From the NCBI GenBank assembly GCA_033977485.1, contig CM066987.1:53718533-53782532 (forward strand): a DNA stretch of 64,000 nt. Direction: 5' to 3'. A program made the position numbers and the translations under genes. Shown here piece by piece: positions 1-11,075 of this stretch. Every line of letters starts with the position of its first letter. The stretch's first letter is position 1. The notes under the pieces were generated by a model. It worked only from the letters and a program-made list of their open reading frames with translations, had not been told where the DNA came from and ran no database searches. This stretch comes from Hydrangea macrophylla (taxonomy: Eukaryota; Streptophyta; Magnoliopsida; Cornales; Hydrangeaceae).

Positions 1-635
1 CCAAAAGTCATTATCCATGACTTGCAAAGGAGCCATGAGGAGAGGGAAGCTCACTACAGGAAAATAGGCTTTTGTTGGCAGTTATTTTTCAGCACTAGAA
101 AAACTATTGAAAAAAAAAAAAATTCGCGACAGTTCAAAACGGAATTTATCTGTCTAACAGATAATATTATCTATTTTCAACATATAATATTAGTTATCAA
201 CTTTAAACCACCATACCCTTCTCTAATATTGGGCTTTTTGGGTGATTTTTTTTAATTTTAATTTTTTTTTATTTAATTTCTTATATTTTTTCAAAATCTA
301 TGTATCTGCGATGCTAATTTTACAAAAGAAATACGTTTTTATTATATTTATGCAGAAAAATGTTGTTTTCCATATTTGTTTAATTTTTAGTGTTTTTTTA
401 TCCAGTATTTCATGATTAATATTGATCTCGTTTGTAGATCTCAATTTGCTGATTCCAAAATATCAAATTTTATGAAAAACAAACGTGTAGAACAAAAGTT
501 ATAGCAATATGAAGTTGTTTAGGCACAAAAAGACCTAATGAGTTAAAGAAAAAGTAGCATAAATTTTAGCTTTGAAATGTTTTATTTGAGGGGGCTATGG
601 CCGAAGCTCCCTAGTTTATTTTTCAACTTATTTTC
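1..635. other. AT-rich left flank, no gene recognised
   Basis: No credible gene is seen; the open frames are short and low-complexity. The stretch holds an A run near 110, T runs near 250-275 and an imperfect palindrome at 156-175. It ends with TTTTC at 631-635, the left target-site duplication of the element that starts at 636. Confidence 0.6.
156..175. repeat. Palindromic AGATAATATTATCT motif
   Basis: AACAGATAATATTATCTATT has a perfect 14-bp palindromic core. Nearly the same sequence recurs about ten times inside the Mutator-like element at 45.3-46.3 kb, so this may be a remnant of a related repeat. That link is inferred from one short match. Confidence 0.4.
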
Positions 636-1172
636 TGATGATGCCAAAATTTGGTTAAAGTAAATTAAAGTAGATTAAGGAGAGAGAGAGTGAGAGGCCT
701 TTATTTGTATGTGGTTTGGCCCTATTAATGATGGAACCTACGTCCACGTGTGTGTCTGAGCACGTTCACTACATTGTAAAAAGTCGGGGAGCTGTGGTGA
801 ACCAACAATAGTCTGGAGCTACCATAGGTCGGCCGGGCATGTTGATGACTGCTATAGAGGTGCTGTATAGAGTGAAAAGTTCATCCCTTCCTATGGGGGT
901 GAGGGGTCTCTTTTATAGATGTAAGAGACCTACTACTACATAGATAAGGAAATATAATCCAAATAAGATTGATTGACATTAATTGTGGAGGTTTCCTAAT
1001 TGGATTAGGAAATAATGTGCACCTTCCATTAGTCTTCTAACTTGATTAGGAAATAGTTTGGAATATTCTGGAGCGTGTCCCGTGGGCCTGGCTTGACTGC
1101 GCCTGTACAAACCGTGCTTGCGTGGTCATCCTGACTTGTTGGCCGGGACGTAGATGAACCGCTCAAGATGCC
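636..1172 (-). repeat. 3' LTR of the Tat-type element, outer part
   Basis: On the minus strand this part ends in GGCATCATCA at 636, like the LTRs at 21073 and 53420. It shares many blocks with them, for example the CACGTGTGTGTC segment near 745 and the AACCAACAATAG segment near 800. It breaks at the ATGCC target duplication (1168-1172) and resumes at 10130. Confidence 0.75.
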
Positions 1173-2693
1173 TAATCGGCGACGAATAGTTGCCGTTTAT
1201 AGTCCAGAAGATACGCTTTGTTAGCTCATTTCATGTAGTTATTAGTTGTTTTTCAATAAGTATTCTAAATTTTGTAGGTTTTGGAGCTTTAACTTGAAAA
1301 TGCACAAAAATCCAATGATTAGTGGCTTTGGAAGTCATTTTGGGCTCAAACGGCGATTCCGGTGAAAGCTGAATGCAGTAGCAGCCTCGGCAAATCACAT
1401 TTTTGACAAGAAATACTTCAGATTTGAGAAATTTCTACATAGATATAAAATGTAGATCTTCGAGTTACGGACGCATGGCCGCAAAGGGTGAGTCAATACG
1501 AGGTCCGAGTCAAAAGTTATCGCAATTCTACGATCGGTGCTCAGAGCAGCGGAAAATCTGAGAAAAGTTGGAAAATAGCCTGGTCGCTGGAGCGACCCGC
1601 TCACGCGACCCGTGCGAGCGACTCGTTGAAAAATTCAAAGTTGCGTATTTCGAGGTCCTAAAGAGCCCTGTGCGATCCGAATTGGCTGAATACGTCCAGA
1701 AACGTAAAAACAGCAGTTTTAGTGCGATTTGACTTAGGAAAGCTTCCTAAATCCTTCCAAACTCTATATAAATCCTATTCTAAATCAATTTGTGATTACA
1801 CATCATTACACAACATTAGATACATCCATATACAACTAAAAACTTCAGCCATTGAAGAGAGGAAAGCAAGGAGAAGAAGAAGAAGACCAAGGATTCCCAT
1901 GGCCTCCTCCATCAACCTCTTGCCGTTCATCAATTCTATGGCCAACTAAACTCAAGATCTAGGGTTCAATGAAACCCTAGCCAAGTAATAGGGTGTATTT
2001 TATGTTTTTATTTTAGTTTTATTATGTATGGATGACAGTTACATGTTCCGAGGATTTTTATAAATAAATCGTGCTTTTATTGATTAAATCACTAATTTCA
2101 AAGTTTACTCTTGTCTTAGATCTATTTTGATGGTAGTGTGCTCAAAGATCTATGCTTTCTGTGCTTGTTTAGATTATTTACATGTAATGGTGCTTTAATT
2201 GAATTGTGCTATCAAGTATCCGAATAGTCCATGCCTAGATTAGACGGATTATACCACAACCCTAGTTTAGTGTGGGATAATTCGTGCTAACCGAAGATGG
2301 ATTATGTTGGTGCTTGAACCATAGTTATTTTCTTGACGGAGGAATTGGGCTTGTAGCTACAATTTTCCATTATCATCCAACTTAATAAGCTAAAGTAATT
2401 CGTAAATACCCTTATCATGAAGCTAGTGGTGGATTTGCAATCCTAGGTTCCTTCAACTTCTTATAAAAACATATATTTAATTGCTTTCATAATTTAGATT
2501 TACTTTTATTGTTATTAGTTTAATTCAAATTAAATCCAAAATCTGTTTTTCTTAATTAACTAAATTTAGGTTTTAAAAATTAAAGTGCGTAGTATTCAAT
2601 CTCTGTGGGTTCGACCTTTACTTCCACATTACAAATCTTTTGAAAGTAAAGCATAAGTAAGCATACTTTTATATCTTGATTTTGACGAGATCA
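1173..2693 (+). repeat. 5' LTR of the Athila-type element
   Basis: It starts TAATCGGCGACGAATAG (the canonical TG mutated to TA) and ends GACGAGATCA, directly before the PBS. It aligns along its full length with 8617-10124, with scattered substitutions. It contains a TATA box at 1765-1772 and a 17-codon ORF (1899-1949) that is unchanged in the other LTR. Confidence 0.88.
1765..1772 (+). promoter_or_regulatory. TATA box of the Athila 5' LTR
   Basis: TATATAAA sits inside the LTR, after a CTTCCTAAATCCTTCC block and well before the LTR end, as expected for the U3/R border. The same box is at 9195-9202 in the 3' LTR. Confidence 0.6.
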
Positions 2694-2698
2694 ATTTT

Positions 2699-2716
2699 TG
2701 GCGCCGTTGCCGGGGA
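2699..2716 (+). other. Primer-binding site, tRNA-Asp type
   Basis: TGGCGCCGTTGCCGGGGA lies five bases after the 5' LTR end. It matches the complement of the 3' end of plant tRNA-Asp (recalled, not searched), a primer known in Athila and related elements. Confidence 0.85.
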
Positions 2717-3199
2717 TTGCATTGCTACCTTTAGTTTTAGAATCTTAGTTTAGTTAATTCGTAAATACTAGATTAGGTTTTTTTTAATATTTTTTTCTTC
2801 TTCTTATTTTTCGTTTTTGTTTTAAGTTACTAACTTTTCTTTTTGTTTTGTAGTTTCTCAAAGTAATCAAATTCTAGCGTTTAGAGAGGAATAGCTTAGC
2901 GCACCAAAGTAGCTTACGCGAAAAATAAAATAAAATAAAAATTTAAGTAAATCGCTCTCTTTACAATTCGCTTGAAACCACTGTAAGTCAGGGCGCTGTG
3001 ACGCACTATTTGCATTAGTTTAGGAGTGAATTGCACTGCATTAGCTAGGAAACCCGGGGCGCTGGGCTTTGACGTAGTCATTGCGTTACAGGATAATATT
3101 CATGCATCATAGTAGTTGTGTGCTTGTTGTCCTATTTGTGTGATTGCTTTGTGTTTCTGTTTGAGTCAGTTTTTATTTTAGTGTATTTTCTTTTAGTTT
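2717..3199 (+). other. Untranslated leader of the Athila-type element
   Basis: This is noncoding leader between PBS and gag. It is T-rich near 2780-2850 and has a block repeated in degenerate form (GGGCGCTGTGACGCA near 2992 and GGGCGCTGGGCTTTGACG near 3057). No ORF is supported. Confidence 0.5.
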
Positions 3200-4793
3200 A
3201 TGTTTGGTACACGTTCAAATAAATCGGAATTACAACCTTTCGATCTTGAACTTGAGAGTACCCTTAGAATCAATAAGTCTTCAACCCTAGCTCCTAATAG
3301 ACAATGAGTCAACTCCAAAACCATCGTCGTTGTTTCAGGCTGAAATTCAAAGTACCCTTAGACATTTACGAAAAACTCAAACTTTTAACATAGAACCTAT
3401 TCCAATGGCCGACATTGAAAATAATGGAAACAACGGAAATAATGGAAATAACCCTAATATACCTCCACCTCCTCCACTTAAAGATTATTTTATTCCTACG
3501 ACTTACACGCCTCAAGCTGGTATCGAATTACCGGAGGCGACGGCATCTCACTTTGAGATAAAGTCGTCTACAATCTCGCTACTTCCTTCTTTCCATGGCC
3601 GTTTAAATGAAGATCCATATCAACACTTAGGAGATTTTCAAGATATTTGCTCTACGTTAAAAATCCAAAATTTCACTGATGATGAATTAAAACTGCGTCT
3701 CTTCCCATTCTCTTTAAGGGATAAAGCGAAGTATTGGCTTCAATCACTTGAGCCAAACACAATTAAAACATGGGAAGCCTTACACAACGCATTTTTACAA
3801 AAGTTTTTCCCAATCACAAGAACAAATCAAATAAGAAAATCAATAACAAATTTTGTGATGCAAGATGGGAAAACACTTTATGACACATGGGAGAAATTTA
3901 AAGAATTATTACGCTCCTGCCCACATCATCAGGTTCCTAAGTGGCAGTTGGTACAGGTCTTTTACGAGGGACTTATTCCCTCTGTTCGTAATACCATCGA
4001 CGTTGTTTGTGCGGGTACATTCCTACAAAAAAGCGCCGACGAGGCCTGGAAAATTTTTAAAACATTAAGCGAGAACTTGATGCATCAGGCTGTGTCGGTA
4101 CTTTCTGAGGGATATCTTTCGCAACCTTAACATGAGGTAAAGTTCGAGTCAAGTCATTCAATTGAATTTCAAGAACTATCTAAAAAACTTGACCAACTTT
4201 TGACAATAAACCAAACGTCAGCCCCACCCGCTCATGAAAGTTATGCATTATGTTCCGATCCTTCACATTCTATACTTGCATGCCCATCAGCGTCTCAATT
4301 TCCAGAATTCGTGGAGCAACACATTAATTCTATTCAATAATTCCCACGAAATAATTTTAATCATATGACTAATAATCCGGACATGCCACGGAGAAATCAT
4401 CCTAATTATTCATGGAAAAATAATAATAATCATAATAATAATGAGACGACTAATTTTGCGAATACTTATCGACCCCAATTTCAAAAAACTCAATACCAAC
4501 ACCTTCCTCCTAATCCTAACCCTCCAAGGGTTAACGCTTTTGAGGAGACAGTGTTGGCATCCCTTAAGAATATCAAAACACAAGTACAAGCACAAGCACA
4601 GATAGTGCACTCTCACACACAATCCATTGCAAAGCTTGAATCCCAAATGGGAAAAATAGCTAATGCTATGAGTCGTAGAAACGAGGGTAAGTTGCCTAGT
4701 CAAACTATTCAAAATCCTAAGGGACAATGTGGGAATGGGGGTTCGAATGAACAAGTAAACGCCGTCTCGACTAGGATGACTATTCGAGAATAG
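3200..4793 (+). pseudogene. Athila-type gag (decayed)
   Basis: This is the capsid-nucleocapsid precursor that would package element RNA. An ATG at 3200 opens MFGTRSNKSELQPFDLELE, a typical Athila gag N-terminus. A one-base frame change near 3290-3305 moves to the main frame. The core runs to about 4080, with FHGRLNEDPYQHL, RLFPFSLRDKAKYWL and WEALHNAFLQKFFP, which are hallmarks of the retrotransposon gag family. An Asn-rich part and a Q/A-rich helix with LESQMGKIANAMSRR follow. In-frame stops lie at 4128, 4338 and 4791. The frame is otherwise continuous with the protease downstream. The copy cannot make full-length Gag. Confidence 0.85.
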
Positions 4794-4805
4794 GAAGTTG
4801 TTGAC

Positions 4806-5879
4806 GTGCCATATGAAAGTGAGAAGGAAGGGAACATTAACTCTAATAAAGAAAAGGGTGGAGAAATGAGTAGAAATAGGAAAGAAAATGTAACAACCCC
4901 GACGACGTATATTCCAAAACTACCTTTTCCACCAAATGTCGACAAACCGTCAAATTTTTCAAAGAAAACGTCGAAAACTGAAGATATAATCGAGGTATTT
5001 AAACAAGTGAAAATTAATATTCCATTCCTCGATGCTATAAAACAAATTCCCGCTTATGCTAAATGCCTTAAAGACCTTTGCACTCAAAAGCGCAAGTTGC
5101 GCAGTCATACTCCAAAAAAGGTCTTCCTCACTGAAAAAGTAAGCTCCATTTTCCAACATGCTACTCCAAAATATACAGATCCAGGTACGCCTACGATATC
5201 ATGTGTCATAGGTGACACTATCATTCATTGGGCTCTCCTTGACTTAGGAGCTAGCATTAATCTCTTACCTTATCACGCCTATAAATAACTAGGACTAGGT
5301 GAACTTAAGCCTATGGCCGCTACCTTACAATTAACGGATCGTTCTATTAAAATACCCAGAGGAATCGTCGAGGATGTCTTGGTTAAAGTTGATAAATACT
5401 ATAATCCTGTCAACATCATGGTCCTTGACACTGAACCCGTGCTAGATGCTAGGAAACACACTCCTGTCAGCTTAGGCCGTCCATTCTTAGCAACCGCTAA
5501 CGCTCGTGTTAACTGTCGTACAGGGGTAATGAAGGTGTCATTTGGGAACATGAACTTAAAATTAAGCGTTTTTAATGCTATGGATCAACCTTCTAAAGAC
5601 GACGATTACCTATGTGAGGCGGAATGTGAGGTAAGACGGAATATTGAGCCTAACAAAAAATTGAATATGGGTAAGGAAAATAATATAATTCGTAATGAGC
5701 GGATGAATCCTGATAACCAAGACCCGAATGATGAATTTACTCAAAAGGTAAGAAATCGATTTGAACATAATTCGGGAGAACCATCGGTCGAATTAATTCA
5801 AAGCAACGTTATTTCAGGTTATCACCAGGCTCTTCCTGATATCCTAAGGGGTACAAAGTCTGATTTTCAACCTCCATAG
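4806..5879 (+). pseudogene. Athila-type aspartic protease region (decayed)
   Basis: It continues the gag frame and would encode the protease that cuts the polyprotein. The upstream linker has IPFLDAIKQIPAYAKCLKDL and KKVFLTEKVSSIF, both typical of Athila. The catalytic loop reads LLDLGASINLLP (D-L-G-A-S) near 5245-5275. A TAA at 5286 interrupts YK-LGLGELKP. The C-terminal part follows with DRSIKIPRGIVEDVLVKVD, SLGRPFLATANA and SFGNMNLKLSVFNAMDQP. The frame ends at 5879 where reverse transcriptase should begin, so pol was lost as a block. Confidence 0.85.
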
Positions 5880-6094
5880 ATCTTGAGCTAGAATGGTCTA
5901 TCTAAAGACGTAAAAGATAGCGCTTCTTAGGAGGCAACCCAAGCTTTATTTCGTCCGTTTCTTTTAATTCTGAGTGTTTTTGGTCATTTTGGGTCAGTTT
6001 TGAGTCCTTTTTGGGTCATGCTGGACAGGTTTAGGGGTCGGAATAAATTTATATTGAACTAATATACATTGAAATAAAGAAACAAGGAAAAAAG

Positions 6095-6365
6095 ACCACA
6101 TCGCGCACGCGGCCCGCTCGCGCGATGCATCGCTCGAGCGGCACGCCTGCGCGATATTCTGCCTTAGACAAAATTTTTTCAACTTTTTATTATATGAGCT
6201 CTCTGTTACATCTCGCGCCTAGAATCACGCGCGCGAGGGGTTCGCTCGCGCGGCCTACTCGCGCGATTTTGGCACTTAGAAATTTTTCTAAATAAACTTA
6301 ATAACAGGCCTCAGGTTTACCTCGCGGAGGAATTCGCGCGAGCGAGGGTCACTCGCGCGAGGTGG
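6095..6365. repeat. Degenerate tandem repeat of about 110 bp with CGCGCGAG clusters
   Basis: Three CG-dense blocks near 6100, 6211 and 6320 carry CTCGCGCG and GCGCGAGCG motifs. They are separated by AT-rich spacers with TTTTTC. The spacing of about 110 bp suggests three diverged tandem copies. Related CGAGCG motifs occur in both LTRs (about 1583-1625 and 9037-9058). Confidence 0.5.
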
Positions 6366-7566
6366 GGATTTCTCAATTTTTCTTTTTGTTCTTTGACCTT
6401 CTGTTTCCCAAACCTATCTAGTTGTTTTTCATTTCTGTTTGTTCTTTTCAGTTCTTTTCGTTTAAGTTTATCTTTGTTTCCATAGTTTTAGTTTTGTTTT
6501 TCTTTATTTCCTTTATATTCTTTTAATTCTAGTTGAGTTTCTATTGTTTACAAAAAAAATAAATAAATAAATAACGAAAAATAAAAATAAAAACATATGT
6601 ATTATATATTAGCTTTTATTATTTATTTGTTTGTTTAATTTTCTTTTGTTAAGTATTAACAGGTGAAATAGTGTTCCGTTTGGAGTAATTTAACTTTGAT
6701 TCCATATCATTATTCGTTCACCTATTTGTGAGTGCCGAGATCGAGGTATTATCGTTTCTTCTCTACGTACTTTCCTTTCTTTCATTTTATTGTTTCATTT
6801 GGGACAATGAAAGGTTTAGGTTTGGGGGTATGCATTCACATGCATATTATTATGCACTAATTTTTAAAAAATTTCGATTCTTATGCTTAAATAAACGATG
6901 TTACCGACGTTTTTGCAATCTCGATTCAATATTTCTTGTTATATAACTTGGATTATTATAGAATGGTAAACAATGAGAAAATGTGATTAAATATTTGCTG
7001 AAGTCATGATATGACGTTTTAGGTCATGTATCATTCGAATCGTAGTTTTATATCATAAATTTGCACACAAACCTATGCGTTGCATGTAGTCGCTTGAATA
7101 CATGTCTGATGTGAACTATAATATGATTCGGATTTCTAGATAACAAATGATGGAGACTAAGCCCGGTGAGCATTTGAGCCTATCTTTTCTTTATAGAGGG
7201 TTATAAATGCATTTTGTGTTTGTCGAATTTCATTGAAATAGCGCATTAACTCGTTGTTTAGTCTCATTATTCTTGTTTTGGTTGATAGTCAAGTTAAAAT
7301 ATTTGTTACCATACTAAATAATCTTCCATCGTAAACGTTGAAAAATCGTATCACCCTAGGACATGATTTTAGGCCTTTTTTGTTTTCCACCCTTTTGACC
7401 TTTGTCCTATCCAATTAAATGATAAATTTCCTTAGTTCGCCCTTTGAGCCATTAAAATGCCTTTTTCTTTAATCACCATTATCCTGTTTGCTCCAATTTG
7501 GCCAACTTGGAGTTCACCCCTGAAAGATTGATCAATTTTTAGTGGTGTTAAGGCGATGTGTGATTG

Positions 7567-7790
7567 AGAAGAAGAAGAAAATAAGATGATGTTTGGGGTG
7601 GTTGCCTTGTTATTTATTGAATATTCGTTTCAAAAGCAACGAGGAGGAAAAGAATAGAGAAAAAGAAAAGAAAAAAAAAGAATAAGGTTGAAAAAAGAAA
7701 AGAAAAAGAAATAGAAGGAGAAAAAATTAAAAAGAATGAAAAGACGAGAATGAAATGATGAAGTTGGTGGAAGAGAGAATGAAAGAAATC
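7567..7790. repeat. Purine-rich GAA/GAAA tract
   Basis: This is a long run of G and A on the plus strand (AGAAGAAGAAAAT, GAAAAAGAAAAG and similar). The frames across it are low-complexity and do not look like protein. Confidence 0.5.
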
Positions 7791-8599
7791 GAACATGCCT
7801 TACAATGCCATTCTAAAACTACCTAATGAATCCTTTCTATCTTTTTTCATTACCTGCGCCACGTTATAACCTTTGAAAAGTCCTATTTGATCCTAGGAAA
7901 CATGGTTTGGATGTGAAAACAATGGGAGAGAGATTAAAACATGGTAACGATAAATTTTTCTTGATTGTTGGCATCCTATCCATGAGACTACTATTTTTTT
8001 GTGTCATGCATCTTTTTCGAGTCATATGTGAGCATTTCTCGTTTTGAAAACATATTTCCTTTGCTCCCATATATTAGATAAATTACACATGTTCTGAGTG
8101 TTTCATTTGAGAGTGTAATTCATTGTGAAATTTGTAGTTGAAGCATAGTTTGATGGTTATCCGAGTTATATTCCAAGTTCATGACATGAGCGTGTTCATT
8201 TGACTACCATATCACACACGTGCAATTTTATGAGAAACTCTACTGATTTATACCATGCATGTGCTTGAGATTGTTTTTCATGACGTAGGTAGACGTTTGA
8301 TTCCGTTTCTTCTTGTTTGTTATTCTATTTCGAATCATCATTCTATGATAAGGAGCATTGATTGTTTTGTTTTTCATTTGAATAAAACTTTTTAAATTTA
8401 TAAGTTAATAAAGATGGTTGTGGGTGACTTGTTGACGAGAACCCTCACGAGACTTCACTCGTCCGACTGGGGACACCTAGAGGTTTAAAAGGCTTATTGC
8501 ATATGCTAAATGCAATCGCGTTGCTTGCGACAGTGAGTTAGGATTTTTAAGTATAGTAGTATTTATTTTTATATTTTTCTTTGCTCGAGGACTAGCAAA

Positions 8600-8616
8600 G
8601 TGTAGGTGTGGTGGTG
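8600..8616 (+). other. Polypurine-tract region of the Athila-type element
   Basis: GTGTAGGTGTGGTGG lies directly upstream of the 3' LTR, after CTCGAGGACTAGCAAAG, a block common before the 3' LTR in plant Ty3/gypsy elements. It would prime plus-strand DNA synthesis. Confidence 0.5.
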
Positions 8617-10124
8617 TGATCGGCGACGAATAGTTGCCGTTTATAGTCCTGAAGATATGCTTTGTTAGCTCATTTCATGTAGTTATTAGTTGTTTTTCAA
8701 TAAGTATTCTAAATTTTGTAGGTTTTGGAGCTTTAACTTGAAAATGCACAAAAATCCAATGATTAGTGGCTTTGGAAGTCATTTTGGGCTCAAACGGTGA
8801 TTCCAGTGAAAGTTGAATGCAGTAGTAGCCTCGGAAAATCACATTTTTGACAAGAAATACTTTAGATTTGAGAAATTTCTCCAAAGCTATAAAATGTAAA
8901 TCTTTGAGTAACGGACGCGTGGCCGTAAATGGTGCATCAATACGAGGTCCGAGTCAAAAGTTATCGCAATTCTATGATTGGTGAGCAGAGCAGCGAAAAA
9001 TCTGAGAACAGTTGGAAAATAGCCTGGTTACTAGAGCGATCCGCGCGAGCGACCCGTTGAATAGTCAAAGTTGCGTATTTTGAGATCCTAAAGAGCCCTG
9101 TGCGATCCGAATTGGATGAATACGTCCAAAAACGTAAAAACAACAGTTTTAGTGTGATTTGACTTAGGAAAGCTTCCTAAATCCTTCCAAACTCTATATA
9201 AATCATATTCTAAATCAATTTTGTGATTACACATCATTACACAACATTAGATACATCCATATATAACTAAAAACTTCAGCCATTGAAGAGAGGAAAGCAA
9301 GGAGAAGAAGAAGAAGACCAAGGATTCCCATGGCCTCCTCCATCAACCTCTTGCCGTTCATCAATTCTATGGCCAACTAAACTCAAGATCTAGGGTTCAA
9401 TGAAACCCTAGCCAAGTAATAGGGTGTATTTTATGTTTTTATTTTAGTTTTATTATGTATGGATGACAGTTGCATGTTCTGAGGATTTTTATAAATAAAT
9501 CGTGCTTTTATTGATTAAATCACTGCTTTCAAAGTTTACTCTTGTCTTAGATCTATTTTGATGGTAGTGTGCTCAATGATCTATGCGTGCTGTGCTTGTT
9601 TAGATTATTTACATGTAATGGTGCTTAAATTGAATTGTGCTATCAAGTATTCGAATAGTCCATGCCTAGAATAGACGGATTATACTACAACCCTAGTTTA
9701 GTGTGGGATAATTCGTGCTAACCGAAGATGGATTATGTTGGTGCTTGAACCATAGTTATTTTCTTGACGGGGGAATTGGGCTTGTAGCTACAATTTTCCA
9801 TTATCATCCAACTTAATAAGCTAAAGTAATTCGTAAATACCATTATTATGAAGCAAGTGGTGAATTTGCAATCCTAGGTTCCTTAAACTTCTTATAAAAA
9901 CATATATTTAATTGCTTTCATAATTTAGATTTACTTTTATTGTTATTAGTTTAATTCAAATTAAATCCAAAATTTGTTTTTCTTAATTAACTAAATTTCG
10001 ATTTTAAAAATTAAAGTGCGTAGTATTCAATCTCTGTGGGTTCGACCTTTACTTCCACACTGTAAATCTTTTGAAAGTAAAGCATAAGTAAGCATACTTT
10101 TATATCTTGATTTTGACGAGATCA
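8617..10124 (+). repeat. 3' LTR of the Athila-type element
   Basis: It starts TGATCGGCGACGAATAG and ends GACGAGATCA, then the TSD ATGCC. It keeps the TATA box (9195-9202) and the 17-codon ORF (9330-9380). It differs from the 5' LTR by scattered substitutions and a small deletion near 9040. Confidence 0.88.
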
Positions 10125-10254
10125 ATGCCTCGGGTAGACCAAACCGCTCGGGCTGATACCTATCCAAGGAACTGTTCATGATTTGGTTGCGATAGGGGTC
10201 GGCCATTGTGTGGAACCGCTCGGTCATAGGATAGAGCCAATTTTGGGCATATTA
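10125..10254 (-). repeat. 3' LTR of the Tat-type element, inner part
   Basis: The first five bases are the second ATGCC copy. The rest (TCGGGTAGACCAAACCGCTC onward) is nearly the same as 12526-12649, which fixes it as LTR. On the minus strand the LTR begins TAATATGCCCAAAATTGGC at 10254. Confidence 0.8.
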
Positions 10255-10270
10255 GCTGCCCCCCATTTCT
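10255..10270 (-). other. Polypurine tract of the Tat-type element
   Basis: On the minus strand GAAATGGGGGGCAGC ends at the 3' LTR start. The same tract precedes the LTR of the larger sister element at 21654-21669, which sets the orientation of both. Confidence 0.75.
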
Positions 10271-10370
10271 AAGGTAGGCAGGATGCCATATCAGGGCAAG
10301 TTTGGAAATATTTTTGACTGCTCGGGAAAGCTGTCTTGGAGCTTCTGAGTCTTTTGCTTGAGTTAGCTCC

Positions 10371-10594
10371 CAGGATGGTTATCTTCTACCCGTAAACATT
10401 CGTCAAGGTTGTGGGCACAAGAATTTGACCATGTTGGAAAAGCCGACCTAAAGCGTATTGCTTTAGGGTCCTTTTATGTTAACTCCACAGGATGGTTATC
10501 TTCCGTCTAGCCAGCCTTCGTCAAGACTGTCGGGAGAAGAGTTTTGACCACGTCGGTGGAGCTGACCTAAAGCGTGTTGCTTTAGGGTCCTTTA
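10371..10594. repeat. Two-copy direct duplication of about 110-117 bp
   Basis: CAGGATGGTTATCTTC opens both copies, and GACCTAAAGCG with TTGCTTTAGGGTCC closes both. The first copy runs about 10371-10487, the second about 10488-10594, with moderate divergence. Confidence 0.65.
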
Positions 10595-10923
10595 CTCCTC
10601 TATCGTGGGCCAACCTAAGAGGTTTTAGTCACCTCTATCGGCGGTTTGAACCTAAGTGGAGTTATTGCCTCTGAGTACTGTAGGCACCCAAGTTGCCTAA
10701 GAGTTTCACTTAGTTAATCCCAAGGCCTATAAATACCTGGTATGATTGTCTGTTTAGTTCATTGTACCTTCCTACCCCCCAAGCTTTTGCTAAGATGAGG
10801 GTCTATAGAGGCTATGACTGTAGGTAACCGACCTGGAACGTGGGTAGTTGCAGGGTCTTTTGAAGCTTGCCATCATCAGCCACCTAGGGGGATTTGCCCC
10901 CATCATCGGTTATGGACCTAAGC

Positions 10924-11075
10924 GAAGCTGGTGCCTCGGATGTGACCCCGAGCTCTTTTGTGCCTCGGGTATGGTCCCGGGGTCTTTTATGCCTCAGGTG
11001 TCATCCCGAGGTCTTTTGCCAGCTGCATAACAATGGTCTTTGGTTGCCTCGGGGTTGAGCCTGAGGTCCTTTTAG
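10924..11075. repeat. Short tandem array, unit about 30 bp (TGCCTCGG...GAGGTCTTTT)
   Basis: Four to five diverged units of the form GTGCCTCGGGTRTGRTCCCG-AGGTCTTTT. The same unit forms an array at 27928-28080 in the same position of the sister Tat element, so it is part of the family's 3' region. Confidence 0.65.

Larger units (their letters stand above)
5880..8599 (+). other. 3' noncoding region of the Athila-type element
   Basis: No RT, RNase H, integrase or env-like frame is found. It holds the GCGCTTCTTAGGAGGCAACC block (about 5920) that usually follows pol, then CG-rich repeats (6095-6365), a GGTTTGGGGGTATGC segment (about 6820) and a purine-rich tract (7567-7790). Confidence 0.6.
1173..10124 (+). 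mobile_element. Athila-type LTR retrotransposon with gag and protease only
   Basis: Two LTRs (1173-2693 and 8617-10124) flank a PBS, one gag-protease frame and a long noncoding 3' region. The exact 5-bp TSD ATGCC lies at 1168-1172 and 10125-10129. No RT, RNase H or integrase can be found between 5880 and 8616, although this space has the conserved sequence that normally follows pol (GGAGGCAACCCAAGC near 5931). Its total length is 8952 bp. By coding content it fits the class of non-autonomous LTR elements that keep only gag. Movement would have needed enzymes from a related Athila element; this dependence is inferred. Confidence 0.85.

Noticed and set aside
4410..4754. 114-residue minus frame in the Athila gag region
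   Set aside because: It is the shadow of the gag frame on the other strand and has no family resemblance.
7614..7796. Phe/Leu/Ser-rich minus frame in the Athila 3' region, considered as an env-like protein
   Set aside because: It is a translation of a GAAA purine tract and has no signal peptide plus ectodomain layout.
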